Counted from the stretch's first letter, positions 23,188-33,858 are shown. The stretch is DNA of 64,000 nucleotides from Pseudomonas sp. JAI120 (GCF_014207255.1 NZ_JACHCZ010000004.1:62001-126000), one strand, 5' to 3'. Notes: a model not told the origin generated them from the letters alone. Numbers and translations: made by a program.

Positions 23188-24027
23188 ATGAACCTGCCCG
23201 TTTCCCCTGCCCTGTTCACGCCCAGCTGGCACGCCGAGCTGGAACTCGGCTATGCGCGCTTCGGCGACACCACGCGCCCGGTGATGCGCCGCCATCTCGG
23301 CCCGCTGCGGGTGCAAAAGCACCTGTACGCCGAAGGTCCCGAGGTGTGCCAGCACATCATCGTGCACCCACCTGGCGGGATTGCCGGCGGTGATCGCCTG
23401 GACATCCGCGCCCATGTCGCCGAGGGCGCCTGGGCCCAGTTGACCAGCCCCGGCGCAGCCAAGTGGTATCGCGCCAGCGGCCCGGCGTTTCAGCAGTTGG
23501 ACCTGACCGTGGAAACCGGCGCGACCCTGGAATGGCTGCCCCAGGAAACCATCGTGTTCAGCGCCGCCCAGGCCGAACTCAGCACCCGCATCGACCTGCA
23601 CGGCGATGCCCGGTTGTTCTACTGGGACGTGATCGCCCTGGGACGCCCGGCCAGTGGCGAGCGTTTCGACCTGGGGCACTTTCAATCGCACCTGGATATC
23701 CGCCGCGACGGCCAGTTGCTCTGGCACGAGCGCCAGCGCATTGTGGGCGCCGACGGTCTGCTCGACTCGCCCATCGGCCTGGACGGCCAACCGGTGTTCG
23801 CCACACTGCTGGTGACCGGCGATATAGAACCTGAATTACTCGAACACTGCCGCGCCCTGCCCCACGCCGTGCGCGGCGACCTGACCCAACTGCCCGGCTT
23901 GCTGGTCGCCCGCTGCCTGGCCAGCGAAGCGCTGCTGGCGCGGGGATGGTTGATTGATTTATGGAAATTGTTACGCCCCGCCATGTTTGGGCGAGAGGCG
24001 GTCTCACCAAGAATCTGGAGCACATGA
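23188..24027 (+). CDS. ureD: Urease accessory protein UreD
   Basis: UreD (UreH) binds the urease apoprotein and, with UreF and UreG, helps insert nickel. The 279-residue protein carries HHIVHPPGGIAGGDRLDI-type family motifs (read as CQHIIVHPPGGIAGGDRL), TSPGAAKWYR and EWLPQETIVF. Length is normal. It joins the transporter block to the structural urease genes; the REPIN after it separates it from ureA. UreE, UreF and UreG are encoded 15 kb away rather than next to ureC. Confidence 0.96.
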   Translation: MNLPVSPALFTPSWHAELELGYARFGDTTRPVMRRHLGPLRVQKHLYAEGPEVCQHIIVHPPGGIAGGDRLDIRAHVAEGAWAQLTSPGAAKWYRASGPAFQQLDLTVETGATLEWLPQETIVFSAAQAELSTRIDLHGDARLFYWDVIALGRPASGERFDLGHFQSHLDIRRDGQLLWHERQRIVGADGLLDSPIGLDGQPVFATLLVTGDIEPELLEHCRALPHAVRGDLTQLPGLLVARCLASEALLARGWLIDLWKLLRPAMFGREAVSPRIWST

Positions 24028-24036
24028 AGATCAACA

Positions 24037-24125
24037 TGTGGGAGCGGGCTTGCTCCCGATAGCGGTGGGTCAGTGAAAGATGTATTGCCTGACACTGCCC
24101 TATCGGGGGCAAGCCCCCTCCCACA
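24037..24125. repeat. REPIN between ureD and ureA
   Basis: Two inverted REPs of different subtype (left GTGGGAGCGGGCTTGC, right CGGGGGCAAGCCCCC) with about 40 nt between. It lies inside the operon, so may tune relative expression of ureD and ureA. Confidence 0.85.
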
Positions 24126-24172
24126 CTTAATCTCCATTGTATTTACGAATGTATTTCACGACGGACTGAACC

Positions 24173-24475
24173 ATGGACCTGACCCCACGGGAAAAAGACA
24201 AACTGCTGATCTTCACCGCCGGTTTAGTAGCCGAACGGCGCCTGGCGCGCGGTGTGAAGCTCAACTACCCGGAAACCATCGCCTATATCTCCGCCGCCTT
24301 GATGGAAGGCGCCCGCGATGGCCGCACCGTGGCCGACCTGATGCACTACGGCACCACCCTGCTCAGCCGTGAACAGGTGATGGAAGGCATCCCGGAAATG
24401 ATCCCGGATATCCAGGTGGAAGCCACCTTCCCCGACGGCACCAAACTGGTGACTGTCCACCAACCCATCGCATGA
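24173..24475 (+). CDS. ureA: Urease gamma subunit UreA
   Basis: The smallest structural subunit of urease, cytoplasmic. The 100-residue protein opens MDLTPREKDKLLIFTAGLVA and carries RGVKLNYPETIAYISAAL, both diagnostic of UreA. Length is exact for the family. It is 10 nt upstream of an acetyltransferase gene, so ureA and ureB are split by two GNAT genes instead of being adjacent. Confidence 0.98.
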   Translation: MDLTPREKDKLLIFTAGLVAERRLARGVKLNYPETIAYISAALMEGARDGRTVADLMHYGTTLLSREQVMEGIPEMIPDIQVEATFPDGTKLVTVHQPIA

Positions 24476-24484
24476 GGCACGGCC

Positions 24485-24997
24485 ATGATTCGTGATGCAA
24501 CCGAGCAGGACCTGCCGGCGATCCGCGACATCTACAACGACGCGGTACTCAACACCACGGCGATCTGGAACGAACAACTGGTGGATCTCGGCAACCGCCA
24601 GGCCTGGCTCAGTGCACGCCAGGCCCAGGGCTATCCGATTCTGGTGGCGACCGAAAATGAGCAAGTGATCGGCTATGCCTCGTTTGGCGATTGGCGCGCG
24701 TTCGAAGGCTACCGCTACAGCGTCGAGCACTCGGTGTATGTACGCAACGACCAGCGCGGCAAAGGCCTTGGCCCACTGCTGATGCAGGCCCTGATCGAAC
24801 GCGCCAGAACCTGTGGCAAGCATGTGATGGTGGCGGCTATCGAAAGCGGCAACCTGGCGTCGATCCGCCTGCATGAACGCCTGGGGTTCGTCACCACCGG
24901 GCAAATGCCCCAAGTGGGCATCAAGTTCGGCCGCTGGCTGGACCTGACCTTTATGCAACTGACATTGAATCCGGGCGCGCAACCGCCCAAGGAGTGA
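24485..24997 (+). CDS. GNAT N-acetyltransferase, phosphinothricin/methionine sulfoximine type
   Basis: The 170-residue protein matches the Pat/MddA group, which acetylates the amino group of glutamate analogues such as methionine sulfoximine. Visible motifs are IRDIYNDAVLNTTAIW near the N-terminus, VEHSVYVRNDQRGKGLGPLL (acetyl-CoA binding, R/QxxGxG/A) and NLASIRLHERLGF. It lies between ureA and ureB, where other pseudomonads also carry such a gene. Its substrate in urea metabolism, if any, is unknown. The next gene starts 6 nt after it. Confidence 0.9.
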   Translation: MIRDATEQDLPAIRDIYNDAVLNTTAIWNEQLVDLGNRQAWLSARQAQGYPILVATENEQVIGYASFGDWRAFEGYRYSVEHSVYVRNDQRGKGLGPLLMQALIERARTCGKHVMVAAIESGNLASIRLHERLGFVTTGQMPQVGIKFGRWLDLTFMQLTLNPGAQPPKE

Positions 24998-25002
24998 GTT
25001 CG

Positions 25003-25536
25003 ATGAATGCCGCGCAACTGCGTCGAGTCAATGCTGAAAGTTTTGCCCACTACCGCCGGGGCCTGATCGAGCTGTTGCTGGATGCGGTCAAGCAGGGTGC
25101 GTCGGTTGGTTTTATGGCCGACTTCGATGAGGCCCAGGCCCGCGTCTATCTGGAAAGCGTGCAGGCGAGCATTGAAGACGCCGGCCTGTTGCTGTGGGTG
25201 GTGGTGCGCGATGAGCAGGTGATCGCCAGCGTGCAGTTGGCACTGTGTCAGAAAGCCAACGGCCTGAACCGCGCCGAAGTGCAAAAGCTGCTGGTGCACA
25301 GCAGCGCGCGGCGCCACGGCCTGGGCCAACAATTGATGAACACCCTGGAACTCGCCGCGCGCCAGCACAAGCGCGGCCTGCTGTACCTGGACACCGAAGC
25401 CGGCTCGCCTGCCGAAGCCTTCTACCAGTCGCTGCGCTACACCAAGCTCGGTGAACTGCCCGACTACTGCCAAAGCCCGGACGGGCGCTACAGCCCGACC
25501 GCCATCTACTTCAAGACCCTGGGGCAACCTGCATGA
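25003..25536 (+). CDS. Second GNAT family N-acetyltransferase in the urease operon
   Basis: The 177-residue protein has the GNAT signature LLVHSSARRHGLGQQLMNTL and RGLLYLDTEAGSPAEAFYQS. It differs clearly from the preceding GNAT, so this is not a recent tandem copy. The ATG at 25003 is 8 nt after AAGGAG; a GTG at 24994 is rejected. Its end overlaps ureB by ATGA, showing it is an integral operon member. Substrate is not predictable. Confidence 0.88.
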   Translation: MNAAQLRRVNAESFAHYRRGLIELLLDAVKQGASVGFMADFDEAQARVYLESVQASIEDAGLLLWVVVRDEQVIASVQLALCQKANGLNRAEVQKLLVHSSARRHGLGQQLMNTLELAARQHKRGLLYLDTEAGSPAEAFYQSLRYTKLGELPDYCQSPDGRYSPTAIYFKTLGQPA

Positions 25537-25838
25537 TTCCTGGCGAATATCAGATCCAGCCTGGCGAGATCGAACTCAACGTCGGCCGGCGCACCGTCAC
25601 CCTCAGCGTGGCCAACAGCGGCGACCGGCCGATCCAGGTGGGTTCGCACTACCATTTTTTCGAGACCAATGACGCGCTGACGTTTGACCGTCCATTGAGC
25701 CGCGGCATGCGCCTGAATATTCCGGCGGGCACGGCGGTGCGGTTTGAGCCGGGGCAGAGCCGTGAGGTCGAGCTGGTTGATTTGAGCGGCGGGCGGCGGG
25801 TATTCGGGTTTGCCGGACGGATCATGGGCGACCTTTAG
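25533..25838 (+). CDS. ureB: Urease beta subunit UreB
   Basis: Structural urease subunit of 101 residues, starting MIPGEYQIQPGEIELNVGRR and carrying RPIQVGSHYHFFETNDAL and RLNIPAGTAVRFEPGQ, all diagnostic. The start overlaps the upstream GNAT stop. A REPIN follows before ureC. Confidence 0.98.
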   Translation: MIPGEYQIQPGEIELNVGRRTVTLSVANSGDRPIQVGSHYHFFETNDALTFDRPLSRGMRLNIPAGTAVRFEPGQSREVELVDLSGGRRVFGFAGRIMGDL

Positions 25839-25843
25839 GGCCT

Positions 25844-25931
25844 CATCGGGAGCAAGTCGAATCGTCGCACCGCCCCTCCCACATTTTGACCGTGTTCACA
25901 CATCAAAGGTGGGAGGGGGCTTGCTCCCGAT
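25844..25931. repeat. REPIN with an extended-loop REP
   Basis: The left REP is a variant in which TCGAATCGTCGCACCG is inserted between CATCGGGAGCAAG and CCCCTCCCACA. The right REP is the ordinary GTGGGAGGGGGCTTGC type. The same inserted sequence appears in the REPIN at 42571-42677. It lies between ureB and ureC. Confidence 0.85.
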
Positions 25932-25973
25932 AGCGGTGTCACATTCAACACATTCTTCTCAGGGCACACACCT

Positions 25974-27674
<1,701 letters not shown>

Positions 27675-27683
27675 CTTGGAACC

Positions 27684-27713
27684 TGTGGTGAGGGAGCTTG
27701 TGCCCTCACCACA
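27684..27713. terminator. REP-type palindrome between ureC and cbpA
   Basis: TGTGGTGAGGG and its complement form perfect 11-bp arms around an 8-nt loop (GAGGGAGCTTG-type REP family, different from most others here). It is placed between convergent genes and probably ends both transcripts. Confidence 0.75.
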
Positions 27714-27720
27714 AATCCCC

Positions 27721-28659
27721 TTAGAACTGCTCGCGCGGATTAAACGCGGCTTTTTTTGCCAGCTCCTGCCACAAGGCTTTCACGTCGTCATCGCCTGCCG
27801 GTGGCATCACCGCCTTGAGCTGCACGTACAGGAAGCCACGCTGCCCGGCCTTGTTCAGCAAGCCATGGCCCTTGGCACGCATGCGCTGGCCGTTCTGGCT
27901 GCCGGCTGGCACCTTGAGGTTGATCTTGCCGGTCAGGGTCGGCACGGCCACTTCCGCGCCCAGCGCCAATTCCCACGGCGCCAGCGGCAGGTTGATGATC
28001 AGGTTTTCGCCATCCACTTCGAACTTGGGATGCGGCGCAAACTTGACGATCAGGTACAGGTCACCATTGGCCCCACCGCCAATGCCCGGTGCGCCCTGCC
28101 CTTTGAGGCGGATACGCTCACCGTCGGCCACGCCGGCGGGGATCTTCACGTTCAGGCTCTTGGTGGTATTGCTGACATGCCGGCCCGAGGCGTCGTATTG
28201 CGGCACCTGGAAGCTGATCTGCTTGGACTCGGTGGACAGCGTCTCTTCGAGGAACACCGACAGCTGCATCTCCACGTCCTGGCCCTTGCGCCCGGTCGGA
28301 CGACGCTGGCCGCCACCAAAGGCATCGCCACGACCGCCAAAGATCGAGCTGAAGAAGTCAGAGAAGTCTTCGGTGCCCTGGCCACCGCCAAAACCGCCAC
28401 GGCTCTGCCAGCCTGGCGGGCCCTGGAACGGTTGGCCATGCTGGCCGTATTTGCGCAGCTCGTCGTATTCGGCGCGCTTATCGGCGCTTTTAAGCGCTTC
28501 ATAGGCTTCAGACGCGTCCTTGAACTTGGCTTCGGCGTCTTTTTCCTTGCTCACGTCCGGGTGATATTTGCGCGCGAGCTTGCGATAGGCGGCCTTGATT
28601 TCCTTGTCATCGGCCGTCGGCTCGACACCCAGAATCTTGTAGTAGTCTTTGAAATCCAT
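27721..28659 (-). CDS. cbpA: DnaJ-like curved DNA-binding protein CbpA
   Basis: CbpA is a DnaJ homologue that works with DnaK and binds curved DNA in the nucleoid. The 312-residue protein has an N-terminal J domain with HPD at residues 33-35, a Gly/Phe-rich linker (residues ~85-125), and two DnaJ-type C-terminal substrate-binding domains without the zinc finger, as in CbpA. The ATG at 28659 gives the standard MDFKDYYKILGV start; a longer upstream frame is rejected. The modulator gene cbpM is not seen downstream. It diverges from the Hsp70-like gene. Confidence 0.95.
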   Translation of the reverse strand: MDFKDYYKILGVEPTADDKEIKAAYRKLARKYHPDVSKEKDAEAKFKDASEAYEALKSADKRAEYDELRKYGQHGQPFQGPPGWQSRGGFGGGQGTEDFSDFFSSIFGGRGDAFGGGQRRPTGRKGQDVEMQLSVFLEETLSTESKQISFQVPQYDASGRHVSNTTKSLNVKIPAGVADGERIRLKGQGAPGIGGGANGDLYLIVKFAPHPKFEVDGENLIINLPLAPWELALGAEVAVPTLTGKINLKVPAGSQNGQRMRAKGHGLLNKAGQRGFLYVQLKAVMPPAGDDDVKALWQELAKKAAFNPREQF

Positions 28660-28897
28660 CGGCGGTTCACCATCCTTAATCGAGATCGCACAGCCCGGGG
28701 CACAACGTGCGTTGCTTTGCACCTGTAGAGTGTCGTGGCCTGGGGGTGCGTCAAAGTGTTATCGGCGCTTGCCGTATGCACCAGATGTGGGGGCAAATGC
28801 TGAACTTTCAAGCACGATTTAACGGATGGTCGGCCTACGCATCCGCCCTCGACTGGCATACACTGCGCGGCCGTTTTTCAACCGGAACCCGATAGAC

Positions 28898-30166
28898 ATG
28901 AAAAACCCATCCCCAGCCCGTGCCTGCGGTATCGACTTCGGCACGTCCAACTCCACCGTCGGCTGGATCCGCCCCGGCATGGAAACGCTTATCGCGCTGG
29001 AGGACGACAAGATCACCCTGCCGTCGGTGGTGTTCTTCAACTTCGAGGAGCGCCGCCCGGTCTACGGTCGCCTGGCCCTGCACGAATACCTGGAAAACTA
29101 CGAAGGCCGGCTGATGCGCTCGCTCAAGAGCCTGCTGGGTTCCAAGTTGATCAAGCACGACACCAGCGTATTGGGCACGGCGATGCCGTTCACCGACCTG
29201 CTGGCGCTGTTTATCGGCCAACTCAAGAGCCGCGCCGAAGCCACCGCCGGCCGCGAGTTCGAAGAAGTGGTACTGGGCCGCCCGGTGTTCTTCGTCGATG
29301 ACGACCCGATGGCCGACCAGGAAGCCGAAAACACCTTGGTCGACGTGGCGCGCAAGATCGGTTTCAAGGACATCTCGTTCCAATACGAACCGATTGCCGC
29401 CGCGTTCGACTACGAGTCCACCATCGAGAAAGAAGAGCTGGTACTGATCGTCGACATCGGCGGTGGTACGTCCGACTTCTCGCTGGTGCGTCTGTCCCCG
29501 GACCGCCGCCACAACGACAACCGCCAGGACGACATCCTCGCCACCGGCGGCGTGCACATCGGCGGGACCGACTTCGACAAGCAACTGTCCCTGGCCGGCA
29601 TGATGCCGCTGTTCGGCTACGGCAGCCGCATGAAAAGCGGCGCCTACATGCCCACCAGCCACCACATGAACCTGGCGACCTGGCACACCATCAACTCGGT
29701 GTACTCGCAGAAATCCCAGCTGGCCCTGGGCAGCATGCGCTACGACATCGAAGACACCGGCGGCATCGACCGCCTGTTCAAGCTGATCGAACAGCGCGCC
29801 GGGCACTGGCTGGCCATGGAAGTGGAAGAGACCAAGATCAAACTCACCCATGACGACAGCCGCCACGTCCTGCTGGACCGGGTTGAGCCGGGGTTGAGCG
29901 TGGACCTGAGCCGCGCACTGTTCGAGTCGGCCATCGACGGCTTGCTGGAGCGCGTGCGCAACCGCGTGACGCAGTTGCTCACCAATGCCTCGGTGTCGGT
30001 GGCCCAGGTGGACACGGTGTTCTTTACCGGTGGTTCAAGCGGTATTCCAGCACTGCGCCACAGCATCTCGGCCATGCTGCCGAATGCCCGGCATGTGGAA
30101 GGGAATATCTTCGGCAGTATCGGCAGCGGTTTGGCGATTGAAGCCAGCAAGCGCTACGGCTGCTGA
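28898..30166 (+). CDS. yegD: YegD-like Hsp70 family protein
   Basis: A short actin-fold Hsp70 relative of 422 residues. Phosphate-binding loops are visible: GIDFGTSNSTVGW near the N-terminus and VDIGGGTSDFSLV in the middle; FFTGGSSGIPALR is the adenosine motif. The C-terminal substrate-binding and lid domains of DnaK are absent, as in YegD. The ATG at 28898 is chosen on family similarity; its ribosome site is weak. Divergent from cbpA by 238 bp, which groups two chaperone-related genes, though functional linkage is not known. Confidence 0.9.
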   Translation: MKNPSPARACGIDFGTSNSTVGWIRPGMETLIALEDDKITLPSVVFFNFEERRPVYGRLALHEYLENYEGRLMRSLKSLLGSKLIKHDTSVLGTAMPFTDLLALFIGQLKSRAEATAGREFEEVVLGRPVFFVDDDPMADQEAENTLVDVARKIGFKDISFQYEPIAAAFDYESTIEKEELVLIVDIGGGTSDFSLVRLSPDRRHNDNRQDDILATGGVHIGGTDFDKQLSLAGMMPLFGYGSRMKSGAYMPTSHHMNLATWHTINSVYSQKSQLALGSMRYDIEDTGGIDRLFKLIEQRAGHWLAMEVEETKIKLTHDDSRHVLLDRVEPGLSVDLSRALFESAIDGLLERVRNRVTQLLTNASVSVAQVDTVFFTGGSSGIPALRHSISAMLPNARHVEGNIFGSIGSGLAIEASKRYGC

Positions 30167-30193
30167 GTGTCACCTGAAATACCGTGGTGACTT

Positions 30194-30283
30194 CATCGGG
30201 GGCAAGCCCCCTCCCACACTGACAGTGTTCACAAGTCGACCTATGTAAACACAGTAAATGTGGGAGGGGGCTTGCCCCCGATG
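30194..30283. repeat. REPIN
   Basis: Two well-conserved inverted REPs (CATCGGGGGCAAGCCCCC and GGGGGCTTGCCCCCGATG ends) about 40 nt apart, between the convergent yegD and permease genes. Confidence 0.88.
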
Positions 30284-30307
30284 GGGCCCGCCCAGGCAAC
30301 ACACGCC

Positions 30308-31321
30308 TTAAACCATCCCGCCGAGCTTCAGCTCACTCTTCAGATACGCATAGTAAATCGGCCCCGCCACCACCCCCGGCAAACCAAACGCGGCTTCAAA
30401 CACCAGCATCGCCAGAAGCAATTCCCACGACTTGGCACTGATCTGCCCGCCGACGATGCGCGCGTTGAGGAAGTACTCGACCTTGTGGATCACGATCAAA
30501 TACCCCAGCGCCGCCACCGCCACCCAGATCGACAGCGACAGCGCGACGATGGTGATCAGGGTGTTGGACATCAGGTTGCCAATCACCGGCAGCAGGCCGA
30601 GCAGGAAGGTCAGCACGATCAGGGTTTTGGTCAGCGGCAGGTGAATGCCGCACAACGGCAATACCACGGCGAGGAACACGGCGGTAAAGACGGTGTTGAG
30701 CGCGGCGATCTTGATCTGTGCAAAAACGATGTTGCGAAACGCCTGGACCAGCAGGTGCAGGCGGTCGAACAGCGCGGCGGCCAAAGGCTTGCGCTTGGTC
30801 AGGTCGGGCACGCGCTGCAGGGCGATGATCGCGCCAAGCACCATGCCGATCAGTAGGGTGACGAACATGTGGGCGGCGTCTTTGCCGACCAGTTGCAGTT
30901 CGCTCAGGTGCTTGCTCAGCCAGTCGCCGATGGCCACGCGGAATTCGGCGGCGCTGGCGGGCAGGTAGGCATCGAGGAACGGCGGCAGCTGGCCGCGTGC
31001 CCGGTCGACCACACCCATGAACTTGTCGAGGGAGGCCCCGGGGTTTTCCGCTTCGTGGAGCAGGAAGCTGATGGCTCCGGCGAAGATCAGGGTCAGCACG
31101 CTGACGATCAGGGTGCCGAGCAAGGCCACCGCCAACCAGCGCGCGCGGCGCCCTTCGATCAACCGTTGCAGTTGGGGGGTGAGCATGTTGACCAGTTCAT
31201 AGACCAACAGGCCGGCCAACAGGCTGGGCAGCAATTTCAGCGGCAATACCAGCAGCAACCCGCCGAAAATGATGATGTAGCTGGCCAGCAACAACACATG
31301 ACGCTGAGAAAACGTTGGCAT
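30308..31321 (-). CDS. AI-2E family transporter
   Basis: A 337-residue inner-membrane protein with about eight hydrophobic segments, matching the AI-2E exporter (PerM/YdiK) family. Visible features are the N-terminal pair of helices, a soluble loop near residues 95-145, and a C-terminal VIGNLMSNTLITIVALSLS and GGQISAKSWELLLAMLVFEA. The family includes proteins proposed to export autoinducer-2, and sodium/proton antiporters, so the substrate is not assigned. Monocistronic, bounded by REPINs on both sides. Confidence 0.85.
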   Translation of the reverse strand: MPTFSQRHVLLLASYIIIFGGLLLVLPLKLLPSLLAGLLVYELVNMLTPQLQRLIEGRRARWLAVALLGTLIVSVLTLIFAGAISFLLHEAENPGASLDKFMGVVDRARGQLPPFLDAYLPASAAEFRVAIGDWLSKHLSELQLVGKDAAHMFVTLLIGMVLGAIIALQRVPDLTKRKPLAAALFDRLHLLVQAFRNIVFAQIKIAALNTVFTAVFLAVVLPLCGIHLPLTKTLIVLTFLLGLLPVIGNLMSNTLITIVALSLSIWVAVAALGYLIVIHKVEYFLNARIVGGQISAKSWELLLAMLVFEAAFGLPGVVAGPIYYAYLKSELKLGGMV

Positions 31322-31352
31322 ACAGCCTCAAAACGAACGGCATTAAAGGATG

Positions 31353-31452
31353 TGTGGGAGCGAGCTTGCTCGCGAAGGTCGCCAACGATAACGCGTTTAT
31401 TCTGAATAAACGCGGGGTAATTGTGTTCTTCGCGAGCAAGCTCGCTCCTACA
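31353..31452. repeat. REPIN of the GAGCGAGCTTGCTCGC subtype
   Basis: TGTGGGAGCGAGCTTGCTCG and its inverted partner flank about 50 nt containing an additional hairpin, CGCGTTTATT-ctg-AATAAACGCG. It lies between the AI-2E permease start and psiF, so is within a promoter/terminator gap. Confidence 0.85.
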
Positions 31453-31497
31453 GGTGGGCTGTGTGCGAGTGTCGCAGCCTTCTAGGGCCCGGGGCTA

Positions 31498-31797
31498 TCA
31501 ATTCTTCAGGCAGGTGCTCATGAACGTCTTGCGCGCATCGCCGGTCAGCGCCTTGGTTTTCGCCGACGCATTGCAATCCTTCATCTTCTGCTGCTGCGGC
31601 GTGAGCGTCTTCGCATCATTGGCCGCCGGGGCCGACAGGCAGGTTTTCATGAATGCCTTGCGCTCGTCGCCCTTGAGCGTCTTGGTGGTGGCTTCGGCAT
31701 TGCAGGTGGTCATCTTGTTTTGCTGCGCGGTGGCGGCAAAGCCTTGGGAACAGAGCAGCAGGCCTAACATCATCAACGGAACACGCAACATCTTCAT
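31498..31797 (-). CDS. psiF: PsiF family periplasmic protein
   Basis: The 99-residue protein has a signal peptide (MKMLRVPLMMLGLLLCSQGF-AA) and two PsiF repeats: TTCNAEATTKTLKGDERKAF...TC and KDCNASAKTKALTGDARKTF...TC. Each has a paired cysteine that could form a disulfide. PsiF in E. coli is induced by phosphate starvation, but its role is unknown. Divergent from the EamA transporter by 119 bp. Confidence 0.92.
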   Translation of the reverse strand: MKMLRVPLMMLGLLLCSQGFAATAQQNKMTTCNAEATTKTLKGDERKAFMKTCLSAPAANDAKTLTPQQQKMKDCNASAKTKALTGDARKTFMSTCLKN

Positions 31798-31916
31798 GAA
31801 GTTTTCTCCCTGTTACCGCGCCGAGGAGCGCAGCCTTCCGAGAGTGTAGCCAAATCCTGTTACACATTCCCGCGAAGAGAGGATAATCCCCGCTCATTCC
31901 TCTGTACGGCGATGTC

Positions 31917-32795
31917 ATGCAATACGCGTATCCCTTGCTGGCCATTTTTATCTGGGCCGGCAACACCGTGGTCAACAAACTGGCCGTGGGTTCGATTTTC
32001 CCCGCTGAAATCGGCTTTTACCGCTGGTTGCTGGCAGCACTGCTGTTTACACCGTTCATGCTCAAACCGGTCATCGCCAACTGGCCGCTGATCCGCCCGA
32101 ACCTGGGCAAGATCTGCATCCTCGGCGTGCTGGGCATGGCGGTGTACCAGAGCCTGGCGTACTACGCCGCTTCGCTGACCAGCGCCACCAACATGGGCAT
32201 CATCCTGTCGTTGATGCCGTTGATGGCCCTGACGGCGGCCATCATCAGCCTGGGCCAGCGCCTGACGTTTGGTGCGCTGACGGGTGCGGTGCTGTCGTTC
32301 GCCGGGGTTGTGGTGGTGGTGTCGGCCGGCAGCCTCGGCGCGTTGCTGCAGCACGGCGTGAACCTGGGCGACGCAATGATGCTGGTCGCGACCCTGGCGT
32401 ATGCGGTCTACAGCACCCTGCTGAAAAAATGGCAACTGCGCTTGCCGCCGCTGGTGCTTCTGTATTTACAGGTGCTGGTGGCAGTGGTGGTGCTGTTTCC
32501 GCTGTTTCTGTTTTCGGCAAAAGCCGGCCTGGGCTGGGCGAATATTCCACTGGTGCTTTATGCGTGCTTGCTGGCTTCGATGCTCGCGCCGCTGGCGTGG
32601 ATGCATTCGGTGAAGACCCTGGGACCAAGCCGCACAACGCTGTTTTTCAACCTGCTGCCGTTGATCACCGCGTTGATTGCCGCCGTGGTGTTGAAGGAAG
32701 AGTTGGCGCTGTATCACCTGGTGGGGGGCTTGCTGACCTTGGGCGGGGTGATTTTGTCCGAGCGCTGGACCACACCGGTGCGCCGCCAGGCTTAA
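31917..32795 (+). CDS. EamA/DMT family transporter
   Basis: A 292-residue inner-membrane permease with about ten helices in two EamA repeats (WAGNTVVNKLAVGSIFPAEI in the first, GDAMMLVATLAYAVYSTLLK in the second). The family exports metabolites such as amino acids; the substrate is not predictable. Its stop overlaps the stop of the convergent lipase gene by 4 bp. Confidence 0.88.
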   Translation: MQYAYPLLAIFIWAGNTVVNKLAVGSIFPAEIGFYRWLLAALLFTPFMLKPVIANWPLIRPNLGKICILGVLGMAVYQSLAYYAASLTSATNMGIILSLMPLMALTAAIISLGQRLTFGALTGAVLSFAGVVVVVSAGSLGALLQHGVNLGDAMMLVATLAYAVYSTLLKKWQLRLPPLVLLYLQVLVAVVVLFPLFLFSAKAGLGWANIPLVLYACLLASMLAPLAWMHSVKTLGPSRTTLFFNLLPLITALIAAVVLKEELALYHLVGGLLTLGGVILSERWTTPVRRQA

Positions 32796-33682
32796 ACCCC
32801 GGCGGCCTTCAGGCGCTGGGCATGCTCGACGAACAACCGGATCGGCTCGGCGCCCTTGCCTACCAGGCCCATGGACTGGTTGACGATATCGAAGTGGTCC
32901 AGGGCGTAGTCATCGCCGATCACCCGCCCCAGGTGCGAGCTGCAGCGCCCGACCATGCCGTCGCACTGGCCCTTCTCGCGCACGAAGCTGCGTGCGAACA
33001 CTCGGCAACTGCGATTCGTCCCGTCCAGCAGGTTGCGCCCGCGATCGGTCTTGCCCGGTTGCAAGGTGCCGGACCATGAGTAGTAGCGCACGCCATTGAC
33101 CACCTCCGCCCCGTGCCCGCCCCAGGTGTGCGGCAGCCCTTGGGGATACTCGCGGTTGAACAGCGCCACGCCTGCACTGGTCAGGGAGTGGTGGGACGCC
33201 TGCAAGTCCGCCTTGAAGCGCGGGCCGCGATAGCCGGTTTCCAGCAGGCTCATCACCGCTGCAACCAGATGAAACAGCGCGCTCATGAGCCGCCCCTTCA
33301 CGCTGTCGGCCGGATAATGCGCGTGGATATGGTCCGCCAGTTCCGAGCCGTGATTGGGCCCGGCCACCGACGTCACCGATGCTACCCACTCCGGGTGCAT
33401 GGCCGCCGCATAACGGGCGGTCAGCGCGCCCTGGCTATGGCCGATCAGGTTGACCTTGTCGGCGCCGGTCTCAAGGCGAATCCGCTCGATCTGCGCCAGC
33501 AGCTGCTCCCCACGCACCTCGCTGGAGTCCAGCGGCGCCACCTGGATGGGAAACACCTGCGCCCCACCCGCCCGCAGTGCCGGGACAATGCCGTACCAGT
33601 AAGGGAAGAACCCCAGGCGCACGAACCCCAGCATGCCAGGCACCAGCACCAAGGGGTAACGCGTGGCTAACAACTGCGACAT
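32792..33682 (-). CDS. Family I.1-type triacylglycerol lipase without signal peptide
   Basis: Alpha/beta hydrolase closely related to Pseudomonas lactonizing lipases, which hydrolyse triacylglycerols. The 296-residue protein has the oxyanion region YPLVLVPGMLGF, nucleophile S83 in GHSQG, SVAGPNHGSELADHI, and NGVRYYSWSGT. It ends with CDGMVGRCSSHLG...DDYALDHFDIVNQ, carrying the disulfide, calcium-binding and catalytic-His elements. It lacks a classical signal peptide, and no lipase foldase gene is adjacent, so it may be intracellular or exported otherwise. The ATG at 33682 is chosen; upstream in-frame codons give no leader. Confidence 0.9.
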   Translation of the reverse strand: MSQLLATRYPLVLVPGMLGFVRLGFFPYWYGIVPALRAGGAQVFPIQVAPLDSSEVRGEQLLAQIERIRLETGADKVNLIGHSQGALTARYAAAMHPEWVASVTSVAGPNHGSELADHIHAHYPADSVKGRLMSALFHLVAAVMSLLETGYRGPRFKADLQASHHSLTSAGVALFNREYPQGLPHTWGGHGAEVVNGVRYYSWSGTLQPGKTDRGRNLLDGTNRSCRVFARSFVREKGQCDGMVGRCSSHLGRVIGDDYALDHFDIVNQSMGLVGKGAEPIRLFVEHAQRLKAAGV

Positions 33683-33858
33683 GTAGCGAACGCCCTGGAT
33701 CAAGAAAGGATGATGGCAGGCTAGCGCAACTCCAGCGACGCGCTGATGACACGCCGGGCAAATCCAATAAAACTTTTTGCTGCGCCCGTGACTCACAACT
33801 GGGAGCGATCACGCCGACAGAGCGTGGCGTAAAACCGGATTAGCCCCAGGAGATTGAG

